A stretch of DNA of 64,000 nucleotides from Prochilodus magdalenae (Eukaryota > Chordata > Actinopteri > Characiformes > Prochilodontidae): positions 17,501 to 81,500 of the forward strand of contig JAMWET010000767.1 in assembly GCA_024036415.1 (NCBI GenBank). Reading direction: 5' to 3'. Below are positions 12,525 through 23,479 of the stretch, piece by piece. The notes below the pieces were generated by a model. It searched no databases, had not been told where the DNA came from, and was given only the letters and a program-made list of their open reading frames with translations. Both the position numbers and the translations under genes were made by a program. How positions within the stretch are numbered: position 1 is the first letter of the stretch; each line of letters begins with the position of its first letter.

Positions 12525-12645
12525 TTCAAAACAGGGATCCTCAATTATGCAACGTGTCATTTACATATGCTAATTAGTATCATATTAATTATCTTTAAAT
12601 TGGGTAATTAGGCAATCTCAATTAAGGCATTGTTCATTACACTAA
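12525..12645. promoter_or_regulatory. Candidate conserved enhancer-like segment, TAATTA cluster
   Basis: Three TAATTA homeodomain core motifs (12571-12576, 12586-12591, 12605-12610) lie within 40 bp, with an 'atatgctaat' POU/octamer-like site and 'caattaag' alongside. The stretch is not simple repeat and is not copied elsewhere in the window. Motif density of this kind is common in ultraconserved enhancers near developmental transcription factor genes, but conservation has not been tested. Confidence 0.35.
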
Positions 12646-12894
12646 ATGCACAGGAAAGGTGTTTGAAGTTTTTTTTATTTCCTTTGCCTACGCTTCAACC
12701 GAGTGTGTGTATCCCAGTCTGTGTGTGTTTGAGAGAGAGCTTGCCTGGGCTCGCTGCCACATGCGAATCAGGCCTCACCGGCACGCCGCATTTAATAATT
12801 TATCCGTCCCACATCATATAAGGGATGCACCCACAGCTTTCATGATTACCAAGCATATGGTTTGGTAATGAAGCTGCTGCTTGTAAAATAGTAA

Positions 12895-13194
12895 TGACAG
12901 CAGAGAGGAAAAGAGAGAGAGAAAGAGAGAGAGAGGGTGGGAAAAGAGAGAAGGAGATGTGAGTATAGGAAAAAGAGGGAAAGTAAAGGATATACAGAGG
13001 GAGTAAATAGAGAAAGAGAACACTGAAAGAAAAAGAGACAAAGAGAGCAAAGATGGACATTGAGAGTATGAGTTTGACGGAGGGGACACAGGAAGAGAGG
13101 ACTAAAGAGAAGAGAAGGAATGAGAAATACAGAGAGAGAAAATATGAGAGAAGGAAAGAAAGTGTATCTTTAAAATTGAGAAAAAGAGAGTGTG

Positions 13195-13244
<50 letters not shown>

Positions 13245-13362
13245 CGAGAGAGAGAGAGAGAGAGAGACATGAATGTGTTATGCAGGCCTGAATGGATTGA
13301 GAAAGCTCCTGTTTGGACTGTGCCACACTATACAGGCAAACTAATCAAATACAGAGCACATA

Positions 13363-13400
<38 letters not shown>
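12895..13400. repeat. GA-rich purine tract with (GA)n runs
   Basis: About 370 bp of nearly pure purine on the plus strand (12895-13268), ending in (GA)n at about 13198-13268, plus a second (GA)n at 13366-13398. The minus strand reads as Ser-Leu-rich open frames (12800-13270, 13102-13326), which are artefacts. Homopurine tracts of this length can form triplex structures. Confidence 0.9.
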
Positions 13401-13404
13401 CCAG

Positions 13405-14802
13405 TTGGTGCGTTCAGTGCCGTGCAATAACAAACCAGGGTAAAAAATGGAGTGAATTTTTTCTTTTTGCAAAACTAAGAATATTTTATCATATTTAAAA
13501 TATACTAAAGTACAAATTCTGGCTTTCCTGGTGAAATTACTTTCCTTTAAAAGTGATATTTTAAATAAAGAAAAGCAAAACTGCCCAGATATAAAAAACA
13601 AAGACAAGTAGAAAATGAAATACATTGATTTGAAAAAATTAAAAATAGAAATGAAACACATAATTATTTTGTACTGTGTATGTGATGCACAGAACAACCA
13701 TTAATCTCACTGTTAGCAAAATGGTCAAACCTGTGAGGGTAAGCTGCCAAAACATGCTTCTCTTAGTATGTTAATCATAGATGAGTAAAACACCTGTGCC
13801 TAAAACCTTCCACAGGGACACTACTAGCACTTGTTAGCTGTTATTGAGTTAGAGGGCATGACTATGGGAGGAAATGTGCTCCTTCAGTAATGCTAGGCTT
13901 TAGGGAGTATACACAGAACATTGAAAAGGTACTTCTAATGTAAGCTGCAGTCGCCATAGATTATATCAACCTTCTTAGACTGAGAGTGTCGTACATAACT
14001 TGTATGGATTTTATAAATAGAATAATACATCTCGGGAGCGTTGCATGATAGAGACTTACATGCTAGATGTGTTTTTCCCAGAAGGGTTGTGTTGTGCCAT
14101 TTCAATGAAGGCTTCAGTGTGATCGTATGCCTTTCAGAAGCTTTGTGTTGTAGATTTGTACAGAAGTGTGTTTTTGGAGTCTTGGTAAACTAAACCCATG
14201 ATAATTAATCCAGCACTGAGGGCCACTGAGGCCTTGGATTGAGTCTGTAGACCAATTGGACGCTGTGTTCCTGATTTGTCCATCAGTGAGAGGCTGTGCT
14301 CCTGACTTTTTGTTGGAACAGCATCACTGGGTGAAATTAGCATGATTGTAATGGTAAAGAGAGGAGTCTGTGAATGACTGTATTGTATCTCTGCAAGTGA
14401 TAATGCGTTTTCATCTATCAGTGAATACTCATGTGTTTTTTCTCAGAATGTATGTAATTACATGTGTCATGTGACTCTCAGTAAGATGAGTGATTGGTTC
14501 TAGCAAAATCTATCAAAGCACAGTTTATGTTGGGGAGACACCATCCATTGTTTTATAATGTAATTAAATGATATATGTTTTATTATACTTCCTTATGCTA
14601 CTTTATTCAGACTGTTGTGCAATAGAAGTGTAAATATAACAGTGCAACGTTGGGGATGGGTGGAAGGGATTGTGGGATGCTCTTTGGCATTTCCAACCTG
14701 AACACCCCCAACATTATCACTAATATTATCACTATTGCTGTTCTTAAATACATGCGTTTTTTAAAAATTGTATATGTATTTGTGTATATATGTATTTCTA
14801 TT
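13405..14802. other. Non-coding spacer
   Basis: AT-rich with no recognised element. Open frames at 13341-13697 and 14134-14343 lack domain features. Confidence 0.35.
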
Positions 14803-15023
14803 TTTTATTGATTTTAAGTTTTATGCACCATTTGACCACAGCAGCTGCTGTTTACACTGTGGTCCAATTTCATAAAGCATGGACCAACAGCAATGGCCCA
14901 AAAATCCTTGGTAAAAACTCTTGTTCCATTGACTTCCTACAAAGTTAAATGAGGTGATTTTGGCCCTCTCCTGTAAAGTGGCCATGTAGGAGATGCTTGT
15001 TTTCCCCTGGTCAGTAATGATAT
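14803..15023 (-). mobile_element. MITE copy, TATCGTC family, left end lost
   Basis: Matches the family from 'gattttaagttttatgcaccatttga' (split by small gaps) through 'ggaccaacagcaatggccc' and 'gttccattgacttcc' to 'ctctcctgtaaagtggcc' and a degraded terminal 'tgatatc'. The left terminal repeat is not recognisable. Older than the copies at 22764 and 51872, judging by divergence. Confidence 0.75.
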
Positions 15024-15100
15024 CTTTAACTTTTTGCACTATAAAACTGTGCTTGTTATACTTATGCGCTGTAGGCTGTTCGCTGTTTCAGGCTGAATTG

Positions 15101-15198
<98 letters not shown>

Positions 15199-15213
15199 CG
15201 AGAGAGAGAGAGA
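15101..15213. repeat. (GA)n microsatellite
   Basis: About 50 GA units with minor interruptions near the right end. The Arg-Glu open frame across it is an artefact. Confidence 0.97.
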
Positions 15214-15941
15214 ATTTTGTGCTAACAGTGTTTTTTCATAACTAGTCAGCCTCCACAGGCTAACCATAAATCCAGAAGGGGTGACATGGCTTTGTGTGGT
15301 AGGTGAACATCTGTTAACACTGCAGCCATTGTGAAGGGCAGCCTGGAGAAGTCATAATGTAAATCCAGCGTTTTATTTCCTTGCCATCAGAGGGTGAAAT
15401 GCAGGGCTTGCGTCTTTCTCTCTGTTTGTGTGTGTGTGTGTGTGAAAGAGAATGGACTTCACAGCTGTGCTGAATCCTGAGGTAACTGGAGGGAAACCTA
15501 TCTGTATGATTGATTTAACCATGGTGCTCCCACAAACACACTCTTTCACGGCAGCTGTTGCCAGGTTGGACAAGCATTACACAATGTTGGCAGAACTCCA
15601 TTCTGTCTACGTAGACAGTTCATTTACTATGTATTAGTAATTATTTCACTTAATATTTATTTAGTATGCATGAGAAAGATTACACTGTTAAGATTCATCG
15701 TATATGTAACCTAAACAAGCTAATGGTGTGGTTGGTGTGGTGGCAAATGCATTCTTGCTGTGTAGCAACAAACCACAAAACTGTATCTCACCATGTTGTT
15801 TTTCTGAGTGAAATAGAAGGGGATCTCTAATTTAACTGAACTTTTCTATACAGTGATGGGCAGAGTGTTTGAAAATGATATTATTAGTTAATATTATTAG
15901 TTAATATCATATACAGTATATAATATAATTATATGAGGTCA
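15214..15941. other. Non-coding spacer
   Basis: Contains a short (GT)n near 15427-15443. The two opposing open frames around 15373-15637 cancel each other as gene candidates. Nothing else is recognised. Confidence 0.4.
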
Positions 15942-16487
15942 CTGGACAAAAATTGGCATGTAACTAAAATGTACCTAATAATATGTATTACCTCCATGCG
16001 CACAAATAACAGCTGTGATCTCTGATTTGGCATGGCATTTCTGAACACAGAATTACTGGATGTAGCCACATCAACATTCAGACACTGTTGGATCAAAGTA
16101 GTGTGCAGTTCGTCCAGATTTGGTGGATGCTTTCCCTGGCACAATCCTGAGGAGAGTTTCCTGTAGACTGGGATTTTAGCCACTGCTGGTAAACCTGTAT
16201 GACCATACGCTTCCATACACCTGCAAATTCCAATTCCTGCACACGATGGTACTTTGGCACGCCCAAATGCACTCACCCCTTTTACCCAATCATTAACATC
16301 TGCTTTGTGACCCATTTTCCACACATTGAACAAGACATTCAGTGCACCATACACCTCTTCTCAATCTATGAATCCTGTCACTCACACCCTAGATATGTAT
16401 GTCCCCCATCATCCTCAGGCCGTGCCATCTGCAGGAGTCTGACGTTGCTACAACCTTAAACACACAAGGTGCCCATTTTTTGTCCAG
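15942..16487 (-). mobile_element. Non-autonomous Tc1-derived element, family C copy 1
   Basis: Bounded by CTGGACAAAAATTGGCA on the left and TGCCCATTTTTTGTCCAG on the right (inverted repeats). The minus strand encodes, with breaks, 'ADVNDWVKGVSAFG', a region ending 'VYRKLSSG', then directly a C-terminal piece with 'LNVDVATSSNSVFRNAMPNQ'. That order matches a Tc1 transposase with the catalytic middle removed. Two more copies with the same organisation lie at 42430-42862 (plus) and 43668-44104 (minus). The right arm (about 16360-16440) carries extra sequence not shared with those copies. Confidence 0.8.
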
Positions 16488-16724
16488 CTACTTCAAAAGT
16501 AGAAATTTGGAATTATGGTAAAACATGATTTTGTCCTTTTTCTTTCATTTTATCCATTTTATCCCAAAATTTAGCCATTGCTAAGTGTGAATGACACACC
16601 ATACACTTTTAGACTATGCACACAAACAAGAATCCAGACCAATGGTTCAGAGTTTCTCCTGAACAGTATCCACAATGCAGGATACTGAGTTATAAGTACT
16701 GAACATGTTTAATATTTATGACTA

Positions 16725-17223
16725 ATTGTATTCTATGACTGTGGTAAATAGCAAGGGTCAGGGTTAGGGTCACTGCTAGGGCCAACAGTGCTACTATAAT
16801 GGCTGTGGAAGTGAGGGGGATGGAAGTAAGCCATAGCATGAATGCTTATCCTTGGATAAAATCGCTGAAATAACATAAAAAGATGACCATTATTCATCAA
16901 CCTTTCACTAATAAGTGTAGGACACTTATCTCCATGTGTAAGGGCGAGCCATCCATAGAGTTCATACGATTTATATGTACACTTTATTATATACATCATG
17001 CCAGAATATTACCTGGTGTATCATAAATGTATTAGTTTATTGACATGAGTAAACGGATATAATATAGTTTTATTCATGGGGATGTTTTCAGTGATGTTTG
17101 CACTATGGCCTACATCGTTTACATAAATCGGTAACAAGATGTGATGTCTTTCTGAAGTAGGTTTCTAGACATACGTCTTGTCTAAATGTAGCACTGAAAG
17201 AACTGGCATATAAAGCTGTGGAG
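16725..17223 (+). repeat. Local segmental duplication, copy 1
   Basis: About 499 bp matching 18752-19237 in the same orientation, from 'attgtattctatgactgtgg' to 'tataaagctgtggag'. Identity is uneven: high in the first 300 bp, weaker towards the end. It has no terminal repeats, no target duplications and no transposase trace, and is not seen elsewhere in the window, so a local duplication is more likely than a mobile family. Confidence 0.8.
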
Positions 17224-17855
17224 CATTAGCAAACACATTGGGAGTAGATCGGAGGAATGGAATAAGGTTTGGATTACAGACACATCACACCATACACAAC
17301 CATAGCAATGAAGGGAGATCCTAGCCACCCAGATAGTGTGATGACAAATGAGCTGTATTCATCTCCCAACAATAGAACCAAACCTTCCCAAAACATTGTC
17401 AACACTTGATTGAGCTCATTCCTTAAAAGAACGTGGTGAACATGTTCCGTAAAAGAAGTCATTATTGTTTTCCTGTTGATATTAAACTCGGTGGTTTGTG
17501 CTATGACTAAGCCTGCTATAATTCCTTTGTAGCATTTTCCATTTGCACCTAGCATTGGCATTAAGAGGATGAGCACATTGGGAAAATACTGTGAACTAGA
17601 AGGATGAATAATGAAAGAGATGAAGCGAGAGAATGTACAGAGAGATGGAGCAGGCAGTGTGCTAATGTAGAAGTAGAGTCTGCCATGTTAAGCCATTCAT
17701 AATAGACTCTGCATCGCTTTTACCCATATGATACTGAGCTGCCCTATTGATTGAGGTTTGGCACTGAAATAAGCCAACAGAGGGAGTGTAGCAATGAAGG
17801 TGGCTTAAGTACCTCCAGCAGGGGGAGCTGTGGTATACCATTTAGAAGCCAGACC
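17224..17855. other. Non-coding spacer
   Basis: No recognised element. The open frame at 17274-17576 (minus) starts with a plausible hydrophobic stretch but has no family signature. Confidence 0.35.

Positions 17856-17891
<36 letters not shown>
17856..17891. repeat. (CA)n microsatellite
   Basis: About 18 CA units. Confidence 0.95.
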
Positions 17892-17892
<1 letters not shown>

Positions 17893-18751
17893 CCCACATG
17901 TACACACCAGCATGTGAAGGTTTGCATGATGTCTAAGAGCCTTGTATCAAAATGATGGATCTTGAAAGCCTTACTGGCTGTGACCGTGGACGACCAAAGA
18001 CCGTCTTGCTGTTCCTAACACACACATATTTACTCACCCAGCACACATGCGTTAAGACAAGGTCTGACAAAGTGAGAACAATGCCTTGTTTATCTTCCAT
18101 GAAGATCATGTTTGTCATTTTTCGTCTTTCACTGGTGAGTGTTTGATATTGGAGAAGAACAGGCTTCTCTTCCTTCTGGCTGGTGAGTCCCTACACTCCT
18201 ACCTTCCTGTTGTACCTTTTCATTCTGTCTTCTTCTTTCTTTTTCTCGTGTTTCATCTGATCAGAGTCTCAGAGATGTCATCACACCGTCCTCCTGGTCC
18301 CGAGCAGTTTGGGTGCTGGTGCCCTCACTAGCTGGTGTTGAGGGTTGAATACATTTCTGGTGCTGTTAGGTGAATCGAGGGCACAAGGATGCACATTCTG
18401 TGGACTGATAAATAAATAAGTGAAAGCAGTGTGTTAGGCTGCGGTGATGTAAGCTTATACACCATGTTACAGCATGTGCAAACAAAAACTGGTGCAATTT
18501 TCCAAAAACGTCTGAAGTCAAAGCCCTTGGATTGTTTTGTACGAAGATCAAAGTAGATCTTGTCTACTTGTTTTCACGTCCCAAAGGAATTTCCTTAGAG
18601 GTAAATAAGAAGTACGCTCGTTCCGTAAAACTGACGGATTTATTTGAAATGAATAAATGCACATAGCTGAATCTCTATGCCATCGTATTCCCTTTAACGA
18701 AGGCTGAACAACCCAGCACTTGGACTTCACTTGTTCCGTCGGTAGTCTGTG
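17892..18751. other. Non-coding spacer between duplicated segments
   Basis: No repeat or exon recognised. Open frames at 17933-18146, 18086-18331, 18366-18551 and 18548-18781 overlap on both strands and look random. Confidence 0.35.
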
Positions 18752-19237
18752 ATTGTATTCTATGACTGTGGTAAATAGCAATGGTCAGGGTCACTGCTAG
18801 GGCCAACAGTGCTATTATAATGGCTGTGGAATTGAAGGGGAGTGAGTAAGCCATAGCATGAATGCCTATCCTTGGATAAAAAAGCTCAAATGCTTTGAAA
18901 GATGGTCATTATTCTTCAGCCTTTCAGTAATAAGTGTAGTATGTTTATCTCCATGTGCAAGGGCTAGCCATACACTGAATTTGCATGATTTATATCTACA
19001 CTACTTCAGTGTTATTAAATATATTATGTCAGATTATTACTTGATGCCGTATAAACGTATTCATTTATTGACAAAAGTATGTAAATGGATATGATATATT
19101 TGATTCATGTGGAAATGGTGTCTTCAGCATGGCCTAAAGCATTAACGGGCTGTGTTCCTCCTTATCTGCCTTATCCCGGGGCTTGTTCTAATGGTAGACT
19201 GTCATCCCGGTCTACTGGCCTCTATAAAGCTGTGGAG
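18752..19237 (+). repeat. Local segmental duplication, copy 2
   Basis: About 486 bp, the partner of 16725-17223 at an offset of 2014-2027 bp. The conserved blocks include 'gtggtaaatagcaa.ggtcagg', 'ggccaacagtgct' and 'gccatagcatgaatgc'. The downstream flank is GC-richer and looks like single-copy conserved DNA. Confidence 0.8.
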
Positions 19238-19760
19238 ATGAGGTTCCAGTTTTGCAGACGTCTAAGCTGGAACGCCATGCACCATTAGCCAGCTAATGAC
19301 ACATTCGCCATGCAGCCCGTGCGTGCATTTTAATGTCAGAACTCTGTTTTCTTTTGTATGGGGAGTTCATGGTTCATACCTTCCAGCCTTCACCCAGCCA
19401 CCCCGGGCTCTGAGGCCACTGAAGTGCACCATATGATGCGAGTCACCAGTTTTGCTCATTTCACAGACAGCGAGAGCTTTTTACGCATTTGCGCTAGCCT
19501 GCAGACCCGAGCGCCAGCCCCACTGTGTCTGCTCGTCTGTGGACGTGGCTTATTTTGCATGGCAACTTGCAAGCCACACTTCATAGGGACTTTATAATAA
19601 CACCCCCTGCCGAGGTGACAGCCTGATTGGATTTCTGAAGGAGTCGCTCGCATGCATTTGCATACTAATTGACAAATGTTTTTTTTTTTTTGCTCATTCC
19701 CTCCCTCCTTTCCTGACTCTCCCCCTTTTTTCTGCTCTCATTAATTTATAGAATCTTTCC
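19238..19760. promoter_or_regulatory. Candidate conserved non-coding segment with octamer motif
   Basis: Non-repetitive sequence with an octamer-type ATTTGCAT (19656-19663) next to 'actaattgacaaatg', following a CAAT-like 'ctgattgg'. A homopolymer T run ends it near 19690. The open frame at 19358-19597 has an overlapping frame on the other strand and no domain. The regulatory reading is an inference from motif texture only. Confidence 0.3.
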
Positions 19761-19989
19761 ATTGCTTGCAAGACACATGAACTCCTGTGTCTCCACTGAA
19801 CTCCTCAATATAATTCAACCAGGATATTTGGGTGGATTGTTTTGAGCTCACTTTTGAGATGGCAGCTCCAATAATTTGTTTTTACTTATGGTCTAATTTT
19901 GTGCTGTTGATATTGCCTGTATTAGTAATCAGGTAATCTAGGGATTATTTTGATGATTTATTGTATAATATGACATTTATAATGACAAC

Positions 19990-20493
19990 CATACATCACC
20001 AGTCAAAGGCTTAGACACACCCACCAAAAAGGATGTTTTTGGTTGTCTTCTCTAAGACTCTTAAAGATGTCTGAAAAAATATGATAAACATATTATATAT
20101 AAACATATTCTGATATATTATATATATACTTTTGATGTATTACAGTATTATATGTTTGCCAGATCGCCACCACTAATATATGTTTTGATAGCAAAGAAGT
20201 CTTTATCTCTTTTGTTGCAAAATTTAAAGGCTCTAGTTCCTCTTTCAGTGTAGTGAATATTTTTGATGGACAGACCAATAGAACAGCTCCAAAACTGCTT
20301 AGAGTAAAATCTTATATTAACCTCCACTGCAGGTTAAGAAAGCTGTTTTATCCTTCTGGTTTTTAAGGTGGACTGCATAATTCCGTAAGTGCTGTTTTAT
20401 AGTTGGATGTCTTCACTTTTATTCTAAAGCAAGTAAAGCATTAACCTTCTATGAGTAGCTGTGTCTAAATATTTGACTGATACTGTATATATT
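19990..20493. mobile_element. Degraded Tc1-like element, family D
   Basis: The ends look like diverged inverted repeats: left 'accagtcaaaggcttagaca' and right 'gtgtctaaatatttgactga'. That matches the 'CAGTCAAAAGTTTGGACAC' type of end well known in fish Tc1-like elements. The interior of about 450 bp is AT-rich and no transposase frame can be followed. The assignment rests on the two ends. Confidence 0.55.
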
Positions 20494-21054
20494 ATCTTAT
20501 TAGCATGGATTTTACAAATTTAGTGATGCACATGAATAGCTCTAATAGTGACACCTTTTTGGATAATGTTGGGACAGCTGTTTAAACAGCCCTTTCAAAA
20601 CACTGTGGTCATTAACAGTGTTTCACAAATAATATACAAAAAGATTTTTTTTTTTATTAAATGACAGGACTAATTGAAAACATGATTAAAACAAGCGGAT
20701 TCACAGAGAATAAGAATTTTAAATTATTATTTGTTTTTATTTTATATAACTTCATATGTATGAAATTTGTGGAAAAGGTTCACAACACAGCTTTTTAAGA
20801 TTTGTTTTTGTTATGTATATTAAGTTATTTATGCTTATATTGTATTATACATTGTATTATACATTGCTTTTGAAATGACCAATCTGCCTGCATCCATGAG
20901 ATCCTGCTGGTGTGGGTAAAGACCTGCGGATTCCCTGCCTATCATTCAACTTTAAACTTTTTAAAACTAACCTCTATGCTGATTCATAAAGAAGATGCAT
21001 TTGTTTGTTTAAGAAAGCAATTTTTGCTTTATGTAAGAATTGTATACATGCAAC
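20494..21054. other. AT-rich spacer
   Basis: AT-rich. A segment at about 20870-20960 ('gagatcctgctggtgtgggt') is repeated at 21323-21440, on the other side of the MITE that follows. Confidence 0.4.
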
Positions 21055-21288
21055 ATATCGTCATCATCCAGTGAAAACCATGTATCTCCAATTTTGTTGA
21101 TTTTGACTTTTATGCATGATTTGAACACAGCAGTTGGTGTTTACTCTGTGTGAAAATGTCATGATGAAAGGGCCAACAGAAATGGTCCAAAACTGCTTGG
21201 AAAGAAGTCTGGTTCCATTGACTTACATTCAGATTAAATGAGTTTTTTGCCTCTCCTGTAAAGTTGCCATTTTGTAGTTCGCCGATAT
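21055..21288 (-). mobile_element. MITE copy, TATCGTC family
   Basis: Full length but diverged: it starts 'atatcgtcatcatccag', passes through 'atgcatgatttgaacacagc', 'ggccaacagaaatgg' and 'gttccattgactta', and ends 'gttcgccgatat'. Terminal repeats are present but decayed. Strand given relative to the copy at 51872. Confidence 0.85.
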
Positions 21289-22763
21289 AATAGCCAACAT
21301 GTTAACTGCATGTACGCTGAATTTGTAATGACCAGTATACATGCATTAGTGAGATCCTGCTGGTGTGGGTTTAGCTCCCATTTGCGGAGAGACTACTGAT
21401 GACAGCTTTATCTCACCACTCTATCATTCAACTCTCAACCGAATCAACAAGCCAGTTCATGGTGAATTATCGAGCATTACACTTTAACTGAGTAATCGTG
21501 ACAGCCCTAATCTTATTGCATGAAATCAGTGCCTAGAAATAGCCGGAGCAAAACTGTGAGACTTAGTGGCACCATAAGTCTGCGTTGTGGCTCTGGCTGG
21601 ATTACTGAGGAGGATTTTCTACTGCTTCTTGGCCAGAGATGTAGACTGGTCCAGCTGAGAACATGTCAAGTAGGCAAAATAAGCCTCCCTTGAGAGCGGA
21701 CACCAGGCAAAGCCGAAGCGGCTAATGCAGATGTCCCCACCATAACTCTGCATACGTACTTGACACTTGCACGCCTCCCTCCTGCGTTCCTCCACACACA
21801 CACACACAAGCGCACACACACACTGAAGTAGATGTCAGCAGATGCTGCTCCTGCAGCCTAAGTGTTACCCAGGCAGTTGTTTTTTTTTTTTTTTTACTCC
21901 TACACTCGTGTAGCTTTGCCACCATTTTAATTATACGGTATAAAAGGAGCTCATACTCTCGGCTGGAGGCAGCTGATTGGAAAGAAAGCACGCAGAATCA
22001 AGCTGCAGGATTGTTTGCGCAAGTGCCAGTGTTATATACAAATGGCCCACTGCGCCAAGTGCCAGAGAATAGCAGGACTGGGAGAGTGCCAATGTCTTTC
22101 AAAGCATTAGGTTATGAAATAGAGTGGCTGGAGTCAGGTATGCAGCACTGCGAGAGATTAACTCCTTTTAGCTCCAGTGCAGGGATAAAAAAAGAAGCCT
22201 GCGACTAATGATTTGATTTAGACATTTAATTAGTTTAATACATATTGCACTGGCTTCTGCCCCACTAATCGCCTCCAGAATTTGGGGCAGGAGGCTGCTC
22301 ACACACAATCACGCACTCACACCCCTACGGCCGGACCGTATAAATAATTCTCCTCATCTTGCAGAGCGAGCTCCCAGCGTTAGAAATGAAATATGAATAG
22401 AAACACTGGCTTCTAAAGCAACTGTTTCAAAGGCTCTGAGGGCTTCTGAAATGTTCATGAGTGGAGCTCATGTCTCTGTTGGGCTGAGTATCTTTGCCTT
22501 ATTTCTCTAAACAAACACGCAAAGCATAGAGGCTGATCAGAGAACTAATCGGCCTGCTCATTCATTCACTCTCGTGTTGGACAGAGAGTCTATTCATGGA
22601 ACAGAGTTACACTGTACATCCACTGTTTCAGCTCAGATTAATATTGCTGCAGTCTTATCATACCAAAACCCCCCATTACTGTTTATTTATTTATTTATTT
22701 ATTTATTTCCCAAAGCTAGCTGCCATTTACATTGTCTTAATATTTCATCAGGAATCAACCATT
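21289..22763. other. Non-coding spacer with candidate conserved segments
   Basis: Contains a short CA run (21794-21823), an (A/T)n run near 21880, and non-repetitive sequence from about 21900 to 22500. A TAATTA motif sits at 22227-22232, within 'gacatttaattagtttaat'. A TTTA run lies at 22683-22708. Open frames here lack domain evidence. Confidence 0.35.
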
Positions 22764-23018
22764 ATATCGTCGCTGTCCAATGAAAAACATGTGTCTCCAC
22801 TTTTGTCCATTTTTACTTTTATGCATCATTTGAACACACCAGTTGCTGTTTACATTGCGTGAGAATCTCATAATGAATGGACCAACAGAAATGGCTCAAA
22901 ACTGTTTGGAAAGATGTCTGGTTCCATTGACTTCCATTAAAGGTTAATGAGGTTTTTGGCCTCTCCTGTAAAGTTGCCATTTTGGAGATACTTGTTTTTC
23001 TTTGGACAGCGACGATAT
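22764..23018 (-). mobile_element. MITE, TATCGTC family, well-preserved copy
   Basis: 255 bp with inverted terminal repeats: the left end reads 'atatcgtcgctgtccaa' then 'gaaaaaca', and the right end is its reverse complement 'ttggacagcgacgatat' preceded by 'tgtttttc'. The interior is non-coding. The flanks suggest a TA target duplication, but this is ambiguous because the ends themselves contain TA. Together with 51872-52126 it defines the family consensus in this window. Confidence 0.9.
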
Positions 23019-23104
23019 ATGTTTACAATTTTTAAATATTTATGTATTATTTTATTACGTTTTAGTTTTGTATTTGCTTTTCTTTACAATTTTATTTATG
23101 GATT

Positions 23105-23225
23105 ACCAATCAATCCATCAATCAATATTTATTTATATAGCGCTTTTTACAACAAACGTTGTCTCAAAGCAGCTTCACAAAAAATCAATTTGTTATAAAA
23201 AAGAAAAGAACCACAAGGTTAATGT
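23105..23225 (+). repeat. Dispersed fish repeat ('AAAGCAGCTTCACA' type)
   Basis: Contains 'atttatttatatagcgcttt' and 'tctcaaagcagcttcaca', the same element type as 9103-9318 but truncated at the 3' side. It lies about 90 bp from the preceding MITE. Confidence 0.65.
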
Positions 23226-23479
23226 ACAGACATGTGAGGGGGGGTATTACTTTATTATTTATCTAAGAAAACCTCACTACATTACCATGCATTAATGTTT
23301 GGAACATATTTTTGCTTTGGATATACTGTATATATATGTATAGAACATACAAAACAGAAATATTCCAAATAGCTTCAAATAAATTTTCATCATTTCCTTT
23401 CTTCTATAGAGTTACAGATAATCAGGTTTGCTTATAATAATGATTATATGCTTTTTTGACGCAGTGACATGTATATTTA

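Noticed and set aside
12800..13326. Ser-Leu-rich minus-strand frames
   Set aside because: Translation of a GA-rich tract.
16755..16775. Interstitial telomeric repeat
   Set aside because: Only a single TTAGGG within 'cagggttagggtcac'; no array.
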